Source of the DNA: Olleya sp. YS
GTDB taxonomy: Bacteria > Bacteroidota > Bacteroidia > Flavobacteriales > Flavobacteriaceae
NCBI RefSeq assembly: GCF_029760915.1
Contig: NZ_CP121685.1
Location: forward strand, 966,001-1,030,000
Direction: 5' to 3'
DNA length: 64,000 nucleotides
A program made the translations under genes and the position numbers. Shown one piece after another: positions 8,344 through 18,287 of the stretch. Every line of letters starts with the position of its first letter. Position 1 is the stretch's first letter. The notes beneath the pieces are model-generated. The model ran no database searches and had not been told where the DNA came from. It worked only from the letters and a program-made list of their open reading frames with translations.

Positions 8344-9795
8344 TTATTGCTTAGGAAAAGTAACTGTAAACGTTGTGCCTTGTCCTTCTTCAGACACAAA
8401 GGTAATTGTTCCTTGGTAAGTTTCCACAATATTTTTAACCATTGCTAACCCAAGACCCATTCCGCTTGATTTAGTTGTAAATTTAGGTTCAAAGACTTTG
8501 GGTTTATTTTCGTCAGTAATCCCTTTTCCATTATCTGAAATAGTTATAATTACATCATTATCTTTTTCTGAAACGGTCACGACTAAATTAGGCGTTTTAT
8601 CTTCAGGTATGGCTTGAATCCCGTTTTTAACCAAATTAGTTACCACTCTAATTAATTGTGTTCTATCAAACTTGGCAATAATCTCTTCTTTTTCTGGCTG
8701 AAATATGATATAATCTTCATTAAAAATATCTAGCGCTAAATCTATAATTTTAACCACATTAAGGGTTTCGTTTTGTTGTGCTGGCATTTTAGCAAAGTTG
8801 GAAAACGCACTTGCTATAGAGCTCATGGTATCTATTTGCTGTATTAACGTTTTACTGTATTCATCTAACTTCTGAACAATATTTGGGTCTTGTGGATCAA
8901 ACTTACGCTGAAAACTCTGCACAGTTAATCGCATTGGTGTTAATGGATTTTTAATCTCGTGTGCCACTTGTTTTGCCATTTCTCTCCATGCTTGTTCACG
9001 CTCGCTTTTGGCTAATTTTACAGCACTTTCTTCTAATTGGTCAATCATACTGTTGTACGATTTTACTAATGTAGAAATTTCTTCAGTAGTACTTTCTATT
9101 TCAATTTTTTGATTGCGTTTTTCTAAACGCGTTTGATTCATTTTATCACTAATTGTTTTTAGAGTTCGAGTGATATATTTTGATAAAAAATAGGCTAATG
9201 CAATTGCTGTTACAAGCATTAAAATATAAGTATAGCCTAAACGTTCAAAAAACTCGTTAAGCTCTCTAGACAGGAAATCGTCATTTTCTAAATAAGGTAA
9301 ATTTAAAATAGCCAGAGGTTTAAACTTAGGGTCTGTTATGTATGTATAAGATGATCTAAAGTTTTCACCTTTTTCTTCACGTAATTCAACAAATTTATGC
9401 CCAGATGTATTAGATAACTTATTTAATATTTCAGCTTTAATACAAGTTTCAACAGTGTCTTGTGGCAAACTTGCTTTAGAGGAGATTAATAGTGTTCCTT
9501 CTAAATCGTATAGGTTAACTTTAAGACCATGGATATCTGCTATTTTATAAATTTCGTCTTTAAAAATTAATGGTAATTTTTCAGGAATCACTTCAAACGT
9601 TGTCTCTCTAATAACAAAATCTAGGTGACGTTTGATGTTTTTTTCTTTACGCTCTAATCGCTGTTGATGGTAGTCTTGGGTTTCTTCACTGTATTGATAA
9701 GCTGCCACTAAAGCAATTAAAATGGAGGCTAACAGCACCAAAAAAATCATAGCAAAAAAGATGCGAAGTCGTAAAGAGAGTTTTGTTATTTTCAT
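8344..9795 (-). CDS. NtrY-like sensor histidine kinase
   Basis: This 483-residue kinase has two transmembrane helices (about 10-33 and 190-206) flanking a periplasmic sensor of about 155 residues. HAMP and HisKA domains follow, with phospho-acceptor His279 in VAHEIKNPLTPMRL, and then an HATPase_c domain with N-box NLVKNGIQAI, DNGKGI and the glycine-rich SSGMGLGLAMVK. The H-box form HEIKNPLTPM is typical of the NtrY/NtrB group. No response regulator is adjacent, so its partner must be elsewhere. The signal is unknown. Confidence 0.87.
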   Translation of the reverse strand: MKITKLSLRLRIFFAMIFLVLLASILIALVAAYQYSEETQDYHQQRLERKEKNIKRHLDFVIRETTFEVIPEKLPLIFKDEIYKIADIHGLKVNLYDLEGTLLISSKASLPQDTVETCIKAEILNKLSNTSGHKFVELREEKGENFRSSYTYITDPKFKPLAILNLPYLENDDFLSRELNEFFERLGYTYILMLVTAIALAYFLSKYITRTLKTISDKMNQTRLEKRNQKIEIESTTEEISTLVKSYNSMIDQLEESAVKLAKSEREQAWREMAKQVAHEIKNPLTPMRLTVQSFQRKFDPQDPNIVQKLDEYSKTLIQQIDTMSSIASAFSNFAKMPAQQNETLNVVKIIDLALDIFNEDYIIFQPEKEEIIAKFDRTQLIRVVTNLVKNGIQAIPEDKTPNLVVTVSEKDNDVIITISDNGKGITDENKPKVFEPKFTTKSSGMGLGLAMVKNIVETYQGTITFVSEEGQGTTFTVTFPKQ

Positions 9796-9843
9796 TGCTT
9801 AAATATAGCAATAATCAAACCAAAATATAAAGCAAATAGGGTT

Positions 9844-10392
9844 TTAAGCATTTGGGTTTTTATCGCGAATGCGTTTATATAATTTAAACCCTAACATTAA
9901 AAGCAATCCTAAAACTAAAATACCCACTACACCAAACACCCAATTGATAGCACTTTTAAGTATGACTAAAAAAACAACTGCAAACAGTATAAATGTAGCA
10001 CCTTCGTTATATAAACGCATAAAATTAGAGGTTTTCTTAACTACATCGTTTTGTAATTGTTTAAAAAATATATGAGTTTGATACTGATAAATAAAGAGCA
10101 ACAACACAAATCCTAATTTTACATGCATCCAAGGTTGTTGTAACCAAAAGGGTTGTAAAATTAATAACCAAACCGCGAAGATAGTTGCTAAAATGGCACT
10201 TGGCCAAGTAATAATATACCACAAGCGTTTGGTCATAAGTTTAAGTTGATGTCCTAGAATGTCTTTATCTGGTAAGGGTTTATGAAACGCTTCTATTTGA
10301 TATACAAATAGCCTAGGAATATAGAACAAACCTGCAAACCAAGTGACTACAAATATTAGGTGTAACGCTTTTATGTAATTGTAATATTCCAT
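9844..10392 (-). CDS. hemJ: HemJ protoporphyrinogen IX oxidase (CopD/UPF0093 family)
   Basis: This 182-residue protein has four or five membrane helices. The conserved HemJ segments are visible: KALHLIFVVTWFAGLFYIPRLFVY with its conserved His near residue 11, MTKRLWYIITWPS, WMHVKLGFVLLLFIYQ, and MRLYNEGATFILF. HemJ carries out the six-electron oxidation of protoporphyrinogen IX to protoporphyrin IX at the membrane. It fits the rest of the haem pathway in this window, including ferrochelatase 3 kb away. It abuts the BNR-repeat gene at its start. Confidence 0.85.
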   Translation of the reverse strand: MEYYNYIKALHLIFVVTWFAGLFYIPRLFVYQIEAFHKPLPDKDILGHQLKLMTKRLWYIITWPSAILATIFAVWLLILQPFWLQQPWMHVKLGFVLLLFIYQYQTHIFFKQLQNDVVKKTSNFMRLYNEGATFILFAVVFLVILKSAINWVFGVVGILVLGLLLMLGFKLYKRIRDKNPNA

Positions 10393-13300
10393 TAGTCTTC
10401 TATAAATAAGTAGTTTAATTGCTTAGCGTTAAATGCTGAGTTAAAAGCACTAATTTCATCACTAATAATTTTATTGAACACCTCTAATTGCTCGTTGATT
10501 TTTAAAGTCAATTCGTTTTTAACAGCTATATCTTGCTCTGTTGGTGCAAAATCACCCATTCTTACTAATGAGTTTAAATGTCCTAATTTATTAGTTAACC
10601 TAATCGGAAAATTTAAAGGATCCTGACCACTTCTGTTTTTAGTTTGGTATAAGGCTTCTTCTATTTTGGTGAATTGCTCTTTCAAACTTTTCGCTTTGTC
10701 TACTAAGTCTTTCAAATTATCGTCGTCTTTGTATTGGGCTTCAAAAGCAGATAATTGCTCGCTTACACGCCTCATTTTTTTAATGGCTTTATGTGCATTA
10801 TCAATAGTTTGGTTTATATCTTTAATAAACATAAACTGTTGCTCCATATCGCTTTGCGTACTCTCTGCATTAGGGTTAGCAACAATTGTAAAAGGTTGTG
10901 CAGTACTAGTTCCATTAATATTTAAAGCGACTTTATAAGTCCCAGGAATTGCTCTTGGACCATCTAAACTTGCCCACCACAATATCATTCCATCTAATTT
11001 TTCTGCTCCTTCATACGTCATATCCCAAATAAATTGGTTAAGTCCTTTTTTTACTTCTAATTTATCTTTCTTTTTGTTTGTAGTCGAAACGGTTTTTATG
11101 GTGTCTCCCTTAGAATCAAAATAAGTTAGAGATACTTCATCTTCTGGTTTGTAATTTTTTAAATTGAAATAGGTTATCACACCATTTGGATGGTTAGTTC
11201 CTTTAGTATTACTGTTTTTAGAAAAACCGCCTCGCATCCTGTACGTTGGTTTTGGTTGAAACAATTTAACATCAGAAGAATTAGATTTTGATAGCTGATG
11301 AATCACTGATAAATCATCTAATATCCACAAGCTACGACCTTGAGTAGCAACTATTAAATTATTATCCTTTATAGTTAAATCGGTTATTGGAACAATTGGT
11401 AAATTTAGCTGAAGTGATTGCCAGTTTTTACCATCATTAAAAGACACATACATACCTGTTTCTGTTCCTGCATATAATAACCCTTTCTGTTTTGGGTCTT
11501 CACGAAGCACTCGTGTAAAATGTTCATTTTGAATACCATTAGTTATCTTTTTCCAGCTTTTACCATAGTCTGTTGTCTTATATAAATAAGGTGTGAAATC
11601 GCCAGTTTTATATTTTGTTCCTGCAACATAGCAGGTTCCAGCATCAAAAGCACTAGGCTCAATACTGTTAATCATCATCCAATCTGGCATTCCTCTTGGT
11701 GTGACGTTCTCCCAGTTGTTTCCTCCATCTTTAGTAACATGGATTAGTCCATCATCACTTCCTACCCAAAGTAAACCTTCGGTTATTGGTGATTCTTGCG
11801 CTGCAAAAATGGTACAATAATACTCTACAGACGTATTATCTTGAGTAATTGGACCACCAGAAGATTTTAATTTTTCTGGATCGTTTCTTGTTAAATCTGG
11901 ACTAATAATATTCCAAGATTGTCCTTCATTTTCAGTAACATGAACATGCTGAGAAAAGGTGTATAATCGATTTGGATTATGCTTAGAAAATATAATAGGA
12001 AAATTCCATTGAAAACGATATTTCATCCCTTCTGCACCATGACCCATTGGGTTATCTGGCCAAACATTAATGGCTCTAACGGTTCCTGTTCTGTGATTTT
12101 TTCTAGTTAAAAATCCATCATAACTTCCTCCATACACAATGTCATTATCTTCTGGGTCTATCGCGATGTGAGCAGATTCTCCTCCAGCTGTAGGTTCCCA
12201 ATCGTCTTCAGAAATTGACCAGCCTTCTGTACGATGCGGAATTCTGATTGTAGAATTATCCTGTTGCGCTGCATAAATACGATATGGAAAGTGATTGTCT
12301 GTAGTTACTCTATAAAACTGAGACGTTGGCTGGTTATGATATGTGCTCCAAGTGTCTCCTCCATCATAGGTGACTTGTGCACCACCATCATCTCCAATAA
12401 TCATTCTATTTGGGTCTTCTGGTGCAATCCATAAATCATGATGATCTCCGTGAGGTGCATTGTAGGTTTCAAAAGATTTTCCACCATCTGTACTTTTATG
12501 ATAGCGCACATTTAAAACATAAACCACATCGACATCTTTTGTATCTGCATATACACGAGTATAATACCATGCACGCTGACGTAATTTGCGCTCGCTATTA
12601 ACTTGCTTCCAAGTTGTTCCTCCATCATCACTTCTGTACAAACCACCTTTGTCTTTGTTTTCAATAATGGCCCAAACACGTTGATTGTTTAATGGCGAAA
12701 CTGTTACACCAATAATACCCAAAGTACCTTCAGGAAATCCTTCATTATTAGAAATTTCAGTCCAAGTTTCACCTTTATCAGTACTTTTCCACAACGCAGA
12801 ACCTTCTCCTCCTGAACTTAAACTGTATGGTGTACGTTGCACACGCCAAGTTGATGCGTATAAAATTCTAGGATTTGTTGGGTCTATTATTAAATCTACA
12901 ACACCTGCTTGATTATTTACAAATAGTGTTTGTTTCCAAGTTTTTCCTCCATCAGTACTTTTATAAATACCTCGTTCTTGAGTTGGTTTGTAAATATTAC
13001 CTAAAACACCTGCATAAACGGTATTAAAATCAGTTGGGTCAATAGCAATTCTTGGAATATGTCTTGAGTTTTTTAATCCAACAGATTCCCAAGATTGTCC
13101 AGCATCTACACTTTTAAAAACACCATATCCAGAGGATACATTACCACGAACTGTTTTTTCTCCTCCTCCAACATACATGACATTTGGATCGCTTTTTGCT
13201 ACTGCTATTGCACCAATGCTTCCTCCAAAAAACCCGTCAGAGATATTGTCCCAACTGCGTCCACCATCTAAGGTTTTCCAGATGCCTCCACCTGTAGATC

Positions 13301-13481
13301 CAAAATAATATAGGTTTGGTTGATTGGGTACACCAGTTACTGCTGCACTTCTTCCTCCTCGAAATGGACCAAGTAATCTGTATTCTAAACCAGAATAATC
13401 AGATTCTGTAACGGTTTGTGCAATGGATACTGATGAAATTCCTATTAAAAAAAGAAAAAATAGCGATTGGAAAGTTTTCAT
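10392..13481 (-). CDS. Secreted VPS10/BNR-repeat beta-propeller protein
   Basis: This 1029-residue protein has a signal peptide (MKTFQSLFFLFLIGISSVSIAQ). From about residue 25 to 720 it is a series of sortilin/BNR repeats, each carrying an Asp-box-like motif such as STDGGKTWKQ, SDDGGTTWKQ and STDKGETWTE. Together these build one or more beta-propellers. The C-terminal 300 residues are a beta-rich segment and a helical tail (EQFMFIKDINQTIDNAHKAIKKM). Proteins of this type are abundant in Flavobacteriia and often labelled glycosyl hydrolase, though catalytic evidence is weak. No Type IX sorting tail is seen. The exact role is unknown. Confidence 0.82.
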   Translation of the reverse strand: MKTFQSLFFLFLIGISSVSIAQTVTESDYSGLEYRLLGPFRGGRSAAVTGVPNQPNLYYFGSTGGGIWKTLDGGRSWDNISDGFFGGSIGAIAVAKSDPNVMYVGGGEKTVRGNVSSGYGVFKSVDAGQSWESVGLKNSRHIPRIAIDPTDFNTVYAGVLGNIYKPTQERGIYKSTDGGKTWKQTLFVNNQAGVVDLIIDPTNPRILYASTWRVQRTPYSLSSGGEGSALWKSTDKGETWTEISNNEGFPEGTLGIIGVTVSPLNNQRVWAIIENKDKGGLYRSDDGGTTWKQVNSERKLRQRAWYYTRVYADTKDVDVVYVLNVRYHKSTDGGKSFETYNAPHGDHHDLWIAPEDPNRMIIGDDGGAQVTYDGGDTWSTYHNQPTSQFYRVTTDNHFPYRIYAAQQDNSTIRIPHRTEGWSISEDDWEPTAGGESAHIAIDPEDNDIVYGGSYDGFLTRKNHRTGTVRAINVWPDNPMGHGAEGMKYRFQWNFPIIFSKHNPNRLYTFSQHVHVTENEGQSWNIISPDLTRNDPEKLKSSGGPITQDNTSVEYYCTIFAAQESPITEGLLWVGSDDGLIHVTKDGGNNWENVTPRGMPDWMMINSIEPSAFDAGTCYVAGTKYKTGDFTPYLYKTTDYGKSWKKITNGIQNEHFTRVLREDPKQKGLLYAGTETGMYVSFNDGKNWQSLQLNLPIVPITDLTIKDNNLIVATQGRSLWILDDLSVIHQLSKSNSSDVKLFQPKPTYRMRGGFSKNSNTKGTNHPNGVITYFNLKNYKPEDEVSLTYFDSKGDTIKTVSTTNKKKDKLEVKKGLNQFIWDMTYEGAEKLDGMILWWASLDGPRAIPGTYKVALNINGTSTAQPFTIVANPNAESTQSDMEQQFMFIKDINQTIDNAHKAIKKMRRVSEQLSAFEAQYKDDDNLKDLVDKAKSLKEQFTKIEEALYQTKNRSGQDPLNFPIRLTNKLGHLNSLVRMGDFAPTEQDIAVKNELTLKINEQLEVFNKIISDEISAFNSAFNAKQLNYLFIED

Positions 13482-13564
13482 TATAAGCTTGAATTAGATT
13501 GCAAAAAGTAAAAATACGGATTAAACCTTATGCTTAAAAACCTAATGTATACTTAAATGAAAAA

Positions 13565-14608
13565 TTATACTTCTACTGTGTTTTTTGACCATTCATTAAT
13601 ACGATTAGCTAAAAACGCCACCCAATTATCATCAGTATTTAAGCATGGAATAGTTGTAAATTCTTTCCCACCTACTTCGTGGAAAATTTCTTCGCCTTCC
13701 ATAGCAATTTCTTCTAGGGTTTCTAAACAATCACTAACAAAAGCTGGAGTTACAATTGCCATATTTTTGATTCCGCTTTTTCCTAGTCGCTCAATAGTGC
13801 GATCTGTGTAGGGTTGTAACCATGGATCAAACCCTAATCTTGATTGGAATGAGGTTGAATAGGTGTTGTCTTCTAAATTAAGATACTCTGCAACCAAGCG
13901 TGTCACTTCTTTGCATTGGTGTTTATAACAAAACTCATGAGCTATACTTGGTGTTTTACAACACACACAATCTATTTTATCACTTGGTTTACAATGTGAA
14001 TTTGTTATGTCGCTTTTTCTAATATGACGCTCTGGAACACCATGATATGAGAACAATAAATGCTCATAAGTCTTACCTGCTAATGATTTTTTAATAGATT
14101 CTGACAGTGCTTTTATGTACTCTGGATTATTGTAAAACGCTGGTAAGCTTTCAATATTAAGATTCGGAAAATGTTCTTGACGTACTTCTTCTGCTAGTAC
14201 CAAAATAGTTTCTGTAGTTGCCATAGCAAATTGTGGATATAACGGAATTAAAAACACCTCTTCAACTCCTTTATCTACCAATTCCTGTAAACCTTTTTTA
14301 ATAGTCATACTACCATAACGCATGGCTAATGCAACTGGATAGTCTACTTTTTCTTGAACTTTGTCTTGCAATTGTTCGCTTAAAATAATTAGAGGAGAAC
14401 CCTCTTCCCACCAAATTTTTTTATAAGCCTCTGCGCTTTGCTTTGGTCGTGTATTTAATATAATACCTTTAACTAGTAATGTTCTTGCCCAAAACGGAAC
14501 ATCGATAACTCGAGGATCCATTAAAAATTCTCCTAAATATTTTTTTACATCTTTAGGTTCTGGACTGTCTGGTGAACCCAAGTTAACTAGTAATACGCCT
14601 TTTTTCAT
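13565..14608 (-). CDS. hemH: Ferrochelatase with Cys-rich internal segment
   Basis: This 347-residue enzyme inserts Fe2+ into protoporphyrin IX, the last step of protohaem synthesis. Visible motifs are the N-terminal GVLLVNLGSPDSP, catalytic His189 in FSYHGVPERH, and the C-terminal PAFVSDCLETLEEI with the conserved Glu pair. Between residues 206 and 232 there are six cysteines (206, 214, 216, 217, 227, 232). Some bacterial ferrochelatases bind a [2Fe-2S] cluster through cysteines in such an internal segment, so a cluster is likely. The gene is transcribed away from the 1161-codon TraB gene and sits beside the main haem cluster. Confidence 0.95.
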   Translation of the reverse strand: MKKGVLLVNLGSPDSPEPKDVKKYLGEFLMDPRVIDVPFWARTLLVKGIILNTRPKQSAEAYKKIWWEEGSPLIILSEQLQDKVQEKVDYPVALAMRYGSMTIKKGLQELVDKGVEEVFLIPLYPQFAMATTETILVLAEEVRQEHFPNLNIESLPAFYNNPEYIKALSESIKKSLAGKTYEHLLFSYHGVPERHIRKSDITNSHCKPSDKIDCVCCKTPSIAHEFCYKHQCKEVTRLVAEYLNLEDNTYSTSFQSRLGFDPWLQPYTDRTIERLGKSGIKNMAIVTPAFVSDCLETLEEIAMEGEEIFHEVGGKEFTTIPCLNTDDNWVAFLANRINEWSKNTVEV

Positions 14609-14763
14609 ATTTTTTCCTTTTCAAAAAGCAAAAATACAACTCTAAATTATAATATGTAAGAAACTTAAAAGTTTGATTATACTTATAGTCTATTATTAGA
14701 TAATCAAAACCTTTCAGTTAAAATTAAGTTTAATATATTTACAAATAGATACTTAAACATTTT

Positions 14764-17700
14764 ATGAAAAATTACATCCTTGCACTATTCTGTGCAATTT
14801 CTTTTGCCTCAATATCTCAAACTCAAAACAAAAAACAAAGTTTACTTTGGGAGATTTCTGGTAACAACCTTGACAAACCATCATACATTTATGGAACTAT
14901 GCATGTTAGTGCAAAAGTTGCCTTTAGACTAGACGATGTGTTTTTTAAAGCGTTAGACAATAGTGAAAGTGTTGCTTTAGAGTCTGATCCATCTACTTGG
15001 TTAGCCTTTAATTACAAAACAACAACATTAACACCTCAAAATTACTCGCAGAGCTACGATAAAAATTTTTATTCTAGTTTATTTGGGTTAGAGCATCCAG
15101 AAGAAGTAGCTATTAGAGGAAGCATAAGATCTGATAACAGAATGATTAATGGTTATTTATATAGAAAAGATGGTTACGCAGATAATTTTGAAGAGGAAAC
15201 TTATTTAGACATGTTTATTTACCAAGCAGGTAAAAAGAAAAACAAAACAATATATAGTTTAGAGGATATTGAAGAATCGCGCTACTTAGTTTCTAAAGCA
15301 CAACGTAATGCTAGAAAAAATAAAATAGATCCATGGTTAACTAAATTATACGAAAAAGAAAATCCTTATTTGGTTCAAGAAAACACCTATCGTGATCGAA
15401 ACTTAGCTTTATTAGACTCGATTGGAGCAGCTTCTAATACAGAGTTTTTTAGAGAACATATGTTGTACAAGCGTAACGAAAACATGGTACATGTACTAGA
15501 TTCTCTAATGCAATATCAAACTGTTTTTGCTGGTGTTGGAGCTGCGCATTTACCAGGTAATAAGGGTATGCTTAAAATGCTGGAAGATAAAGGGTATACT
15601 GTAAAACCATTAGTGTCTGAGCAAACCAGTGTTGCACAAACCAAAAAAGAACAAATTGAAGACTATATCTCGCCACCAACTATTAAAACACAAACCACTC
15701 CAGATGGATTTTTATCTATAAAAACATTTACAGAGTTATATGAGTTTTATTACAGTGGTCAAAAATATTACATCTCTCCAGACATGACTAATGGTGCTTA
15801 TTTAACCATTAGCAGATTTAATACTTACGATTATTTACCTAATGAAAAAGAAATCTCTTTAGAGCGATTAGACAACTTTTTGTTTGAAGATATTCCTGGA
15901 GATATCATTAAAAAAGAAGCCTTAACAACTCCATATCCTGGAATTAGTATTTTAAATAAAACCAAAAAAGGAGACTATCAAAAGTATCATATTTACAAAA
16001 CACCATTTGAAGTTATCCTAATTAAATTTGCTGGTCAAAAGGAGTATGTTTTAAAAAATGAGGCGCCTATTTTTAACTCGATACAATTTAAAACACCAAG
16101 TTCAAATTTTAATACATTCACTTCTACTTACAATAAATACGAAGTTAATTTTCCAGAATATCATACCACAGATAATGTGCAGAATGCTGGACAAAAACTA
16201 ATTCAAGGAAAAGCAAATGATGATTACTACTTCTTAAAAGAAATCGCTTATAACGACGTCTATTACATTGAAGAAGATAAATTTGAAGCTAAATTTATTG
16301 TCACCAACTTTTTAAAAGATTTTGAAATCGAAGACTCTGAAGGCGATTTTAAAAACGATACGTATTATAGTTACGAAGGGTTTGCTAAAAAAGACTCGAC
16401 ATCAACAGAAAACATTCACCTTAAAAGTATAGTTAAAGACGGAAGCTACTTTTTATTAGGTTATGTTGGTGAAACTGAACAAAAAGCAAAAGACTTTTTT
16501 AAATCGTTTACATTTAAAAATGTCACTCAAGACGGTTTTGAAAAAGTAGTTGATACCTCGCTACACTTTTCGGTAATTACAAATACTAAAGCATCACCTC
16601 CTTACGATTATTACAGCTATAGTAAACCAAAAGATTACGAAGAAAAAACTAAACGTACCACTTACTACTCTAAAGCTAATGAGCAAGTTTTTATTACCAG
16701 ATTAAAGTTTCATGACTTGCAGATGTATAAAAACGTGGACAGTTTATGGAATGAAATTGATAGCGAATTGAAATCCATGGAAGATATTGATGGATTTAAA
16801 AAATATAAAGTCGCCAATAAAAAGAAATACAAAAAAGACGATCAATATTTTTATGAATATACATTAAAAGATTCCTTAAGTGCCAAAGCTATTATAGTCA
16901 AAAACATCTTAAAAAAAGGAGCTCTTTTTGAAATTAAAAGCTTAACAGATACTATATCTAAGCCTTCAACTTTTATTACTAATTTTTACGACACTTTTGA
17001 GCCCTTAGACACGCTTTTAGGTGAGTCTGTTTTTAGCGATAAGACAGAACGGTTCTTCAAAGCACTTCGTGATAACGATAGTATTGTGTTTAAAGCAAAA
17101 TCAAAGATAAAGTTTAATAAATCTAACGCTAGCACGATGATAGATTTAATTAAAAACTTTGAATTTCCAGAAAACAAAGAAGATTTTAAAACCTTTTTAA
17201 TCTCAGAATTGGCTGAGCTTGAAGATCCAAGAACAGACGCCTTTTTAAACAAATTGTATGAAGAATCGTATTCTAAACCAGACATCCAAAACACTATTTT
17301 AAGATCCTTATTAAATAAGCCTACTAAAAAATCGTACAATACCTTTTTAACGCTTTTAAATAAAGATTTACCATTAAGTGGATCAATAGGTTCTATGTTT
17401 TATAACTACAAAGACTCACTAGAACTTAAAAAAACACTGTTCCCAGATTTAATGGAGTTTACAACTATTGAAGAGTATAAAGAGCCTATTTACGAGCTAT
17501 TAGCACGTTTAATAGACAGCAGTGTTATTAAACCAAAAGCGTATAAAAAGTTTAAAAAGCAATTAATTAAAGACGGTAAGATAGAGGTTAAACGCAGTTT
17601 AGGATCAAAATCTAGTTACAGTTACAGGTCATACAGTAGCTCACTTTATGCGTTTGTAAAACTTATTTTCCCGTTTAGAAAAGAAACCGAAGCCAAAAAC

Positions 17701-18249
17701 TTTTTTGATAAGCTATTAGATAGCGATAATGTCTCTGCGTTAAGCACCTATTATGTGTTGCTTGAAGAAGCTGGAGAACCTATTCCAGAAAAACTAAAAG
17801 AAAAAACAATTGACGACTATAAAAATCAAGCTGCATTAGTAGATAAAATGTACAAGAAAAAGTTATTTAAACCCTATTTAGCTGAAAAAATTAGTCAAGA
17901 AATGTATGCTAAGTCAACTTTGTTTGGTAGAAAAACTATTGAAAAAGAACGTGATTCTATTCACTTCTTAGGAAAAAAAGCCTTCAAAACAGATGATGAT
18001 AAAGAAGGTGACATGTACTTTTATATGCTAGTTAGCAAAGAAGATAAAGATGAAAACAAGCGTTTTTATTACGCAGGTTTTTTAAAACCAGAAAAGCAAG
18101 GTAGACTGCAAACCGAAGTGTATTATGACTCAGGTTACAGTGGAGATTATATTGATGAAAATGAAGAGGAAGATAAGTTAATGAAAGATGTCTTAGACTT
18201 AGTAATACATAAAAATCGAAGACGTTTAGATGATGGTGGAGGCTATTAA
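14764..18249 (+). CDS. Very large secreted TraB/GumN fusion protein
   Basis: This 1161-residue protein starts with a signal peptide (MKNYILALFCAISFASISQ). Residues about 25-290 form a TraB/GumN domain with both family motifs (YIYGTMHVSAKV and AGVGAAHLPGNKGM), closely resembling the 289-residue protein at 4085. The remaining 870 residues have no domain I recognise. From about 330 to 720 they look beta-rich and tyrosine/lysine-rich, and from about 760 to 1040 they look helical and HEAT-like (for example SELAELEDPRTDAFLNKLYE). It is divergent from hemH and ends at a strong bidirectional terminator. A membrane-proximal or envelope role is inferred; its function is unknown. Confidence 0.8.
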   Translation: MKNYILALFCAISFASISQTQNKKQSLLWEISGNNLDKPSYIYGTMHVSAKVAFRLDDVFFKALDNSESVALESDPSTWLAFNYKTTTLTPQNYSQSYDKNFYSSLFGLEHPEEVAIRGSIRSDNRMINGYLYRKDGYADNFEEETYLDMFIYQAGKKKNKTIYSLEDIEESRYLVSKAQRNARKNKIDPWLTKLYEKENPYLVQENTYRDRNLALLDSIGAASNTEFFREHMLYKRNENMVHVLDSLMQYQTVFAGVGAAHLPGNKGMLKMLEDKGYTVKPLVSEQTSVAQTKKEQIEDYISPPTIKTQTTPDGFLSIKTFTELYEFYYSGQKYYISPDMTNGAYLTISRFNTYDYLPNEKEISLERLDNFLFEDIPGDIIKKEALTTPYPGISILNKTKKGDYQKYHIYKTPFEVILIKFAGQKEYVLKNEAPIFNSIQFKTPSSNFNTFTSTYNKYEVNFPEYHTTDNVQNAGQKLIQGKANDDYYFLKEIAYNDVYYIEEDKFEAKFIVTNFLKDFEIEDSEGDFKNDTYYSYEGFAKKDSTSTENIHLKSIVKDGSYFLLGYVGETEQKAKDFFKSFTFKNVTQDGFEKVVDTSLHFSVITNTKASPPYDYYSYSKPKDYEEKTKRTTYYSKANEQVFITRLKFHDLQMYKNVDSLWNEIDSELKSMEDIDGFKKYKVANKKKYKKDDQYFYEYTLKDSLSAKAIIVKNILKKGALFEIKSLTDTISKPSTFITNFYDTFEPLDTLLGESVFSDKTERFFKALRDNDSIVFKAKSKIKFNKSNASTMIDLIKNFEFPENKEDFKTFLISELAELEDPRTDAFLNKLYEESYSKPDIQNTILRSLLNKPTKKSYNTFLTLLNKDLPLSGSIGSMFYNYKDSLELKKTLFPDLMEFTTIEEYKEPIYELLARLIDSSVIKPKAYKKFKKQLIKDGKIEVKRSLGSKSSYSYRSYSSSLYAFVKLIFPFRKETEAKNFFDKLLDSDNVSALSTYYVLLEEAGEPIPEKLKEKTIDDYKNQAALVDKMYKKKLFKPYLAEKISQEMYAKSTLFGRKTIEKERDSIHFLGKKAFKTDDDKEGDMYFYMLVSKEDKDENKRFYYAGFLKPEKQGRLQTEVYYDSGYSGDYIDENEEEDKLMKDVLDLVIHKNRRRLDDGGGY

Positions 18250-18255
18250 AACATT

Positions 18256-18287
18256 AAAAAAGCGCTTAAAATTAAGCGCTTTTTTTT
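18256..18287. terminator. Bidirectional terminator between TraB fusion and AraC genes
   Basis: The stem AGCGCTTAA / TTAAGCGCT is extended by an A-run on the left and a T-run on the right, so it can act in both directions. It overlaps the last bases of the AraC gene. Confidence 0.85.
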
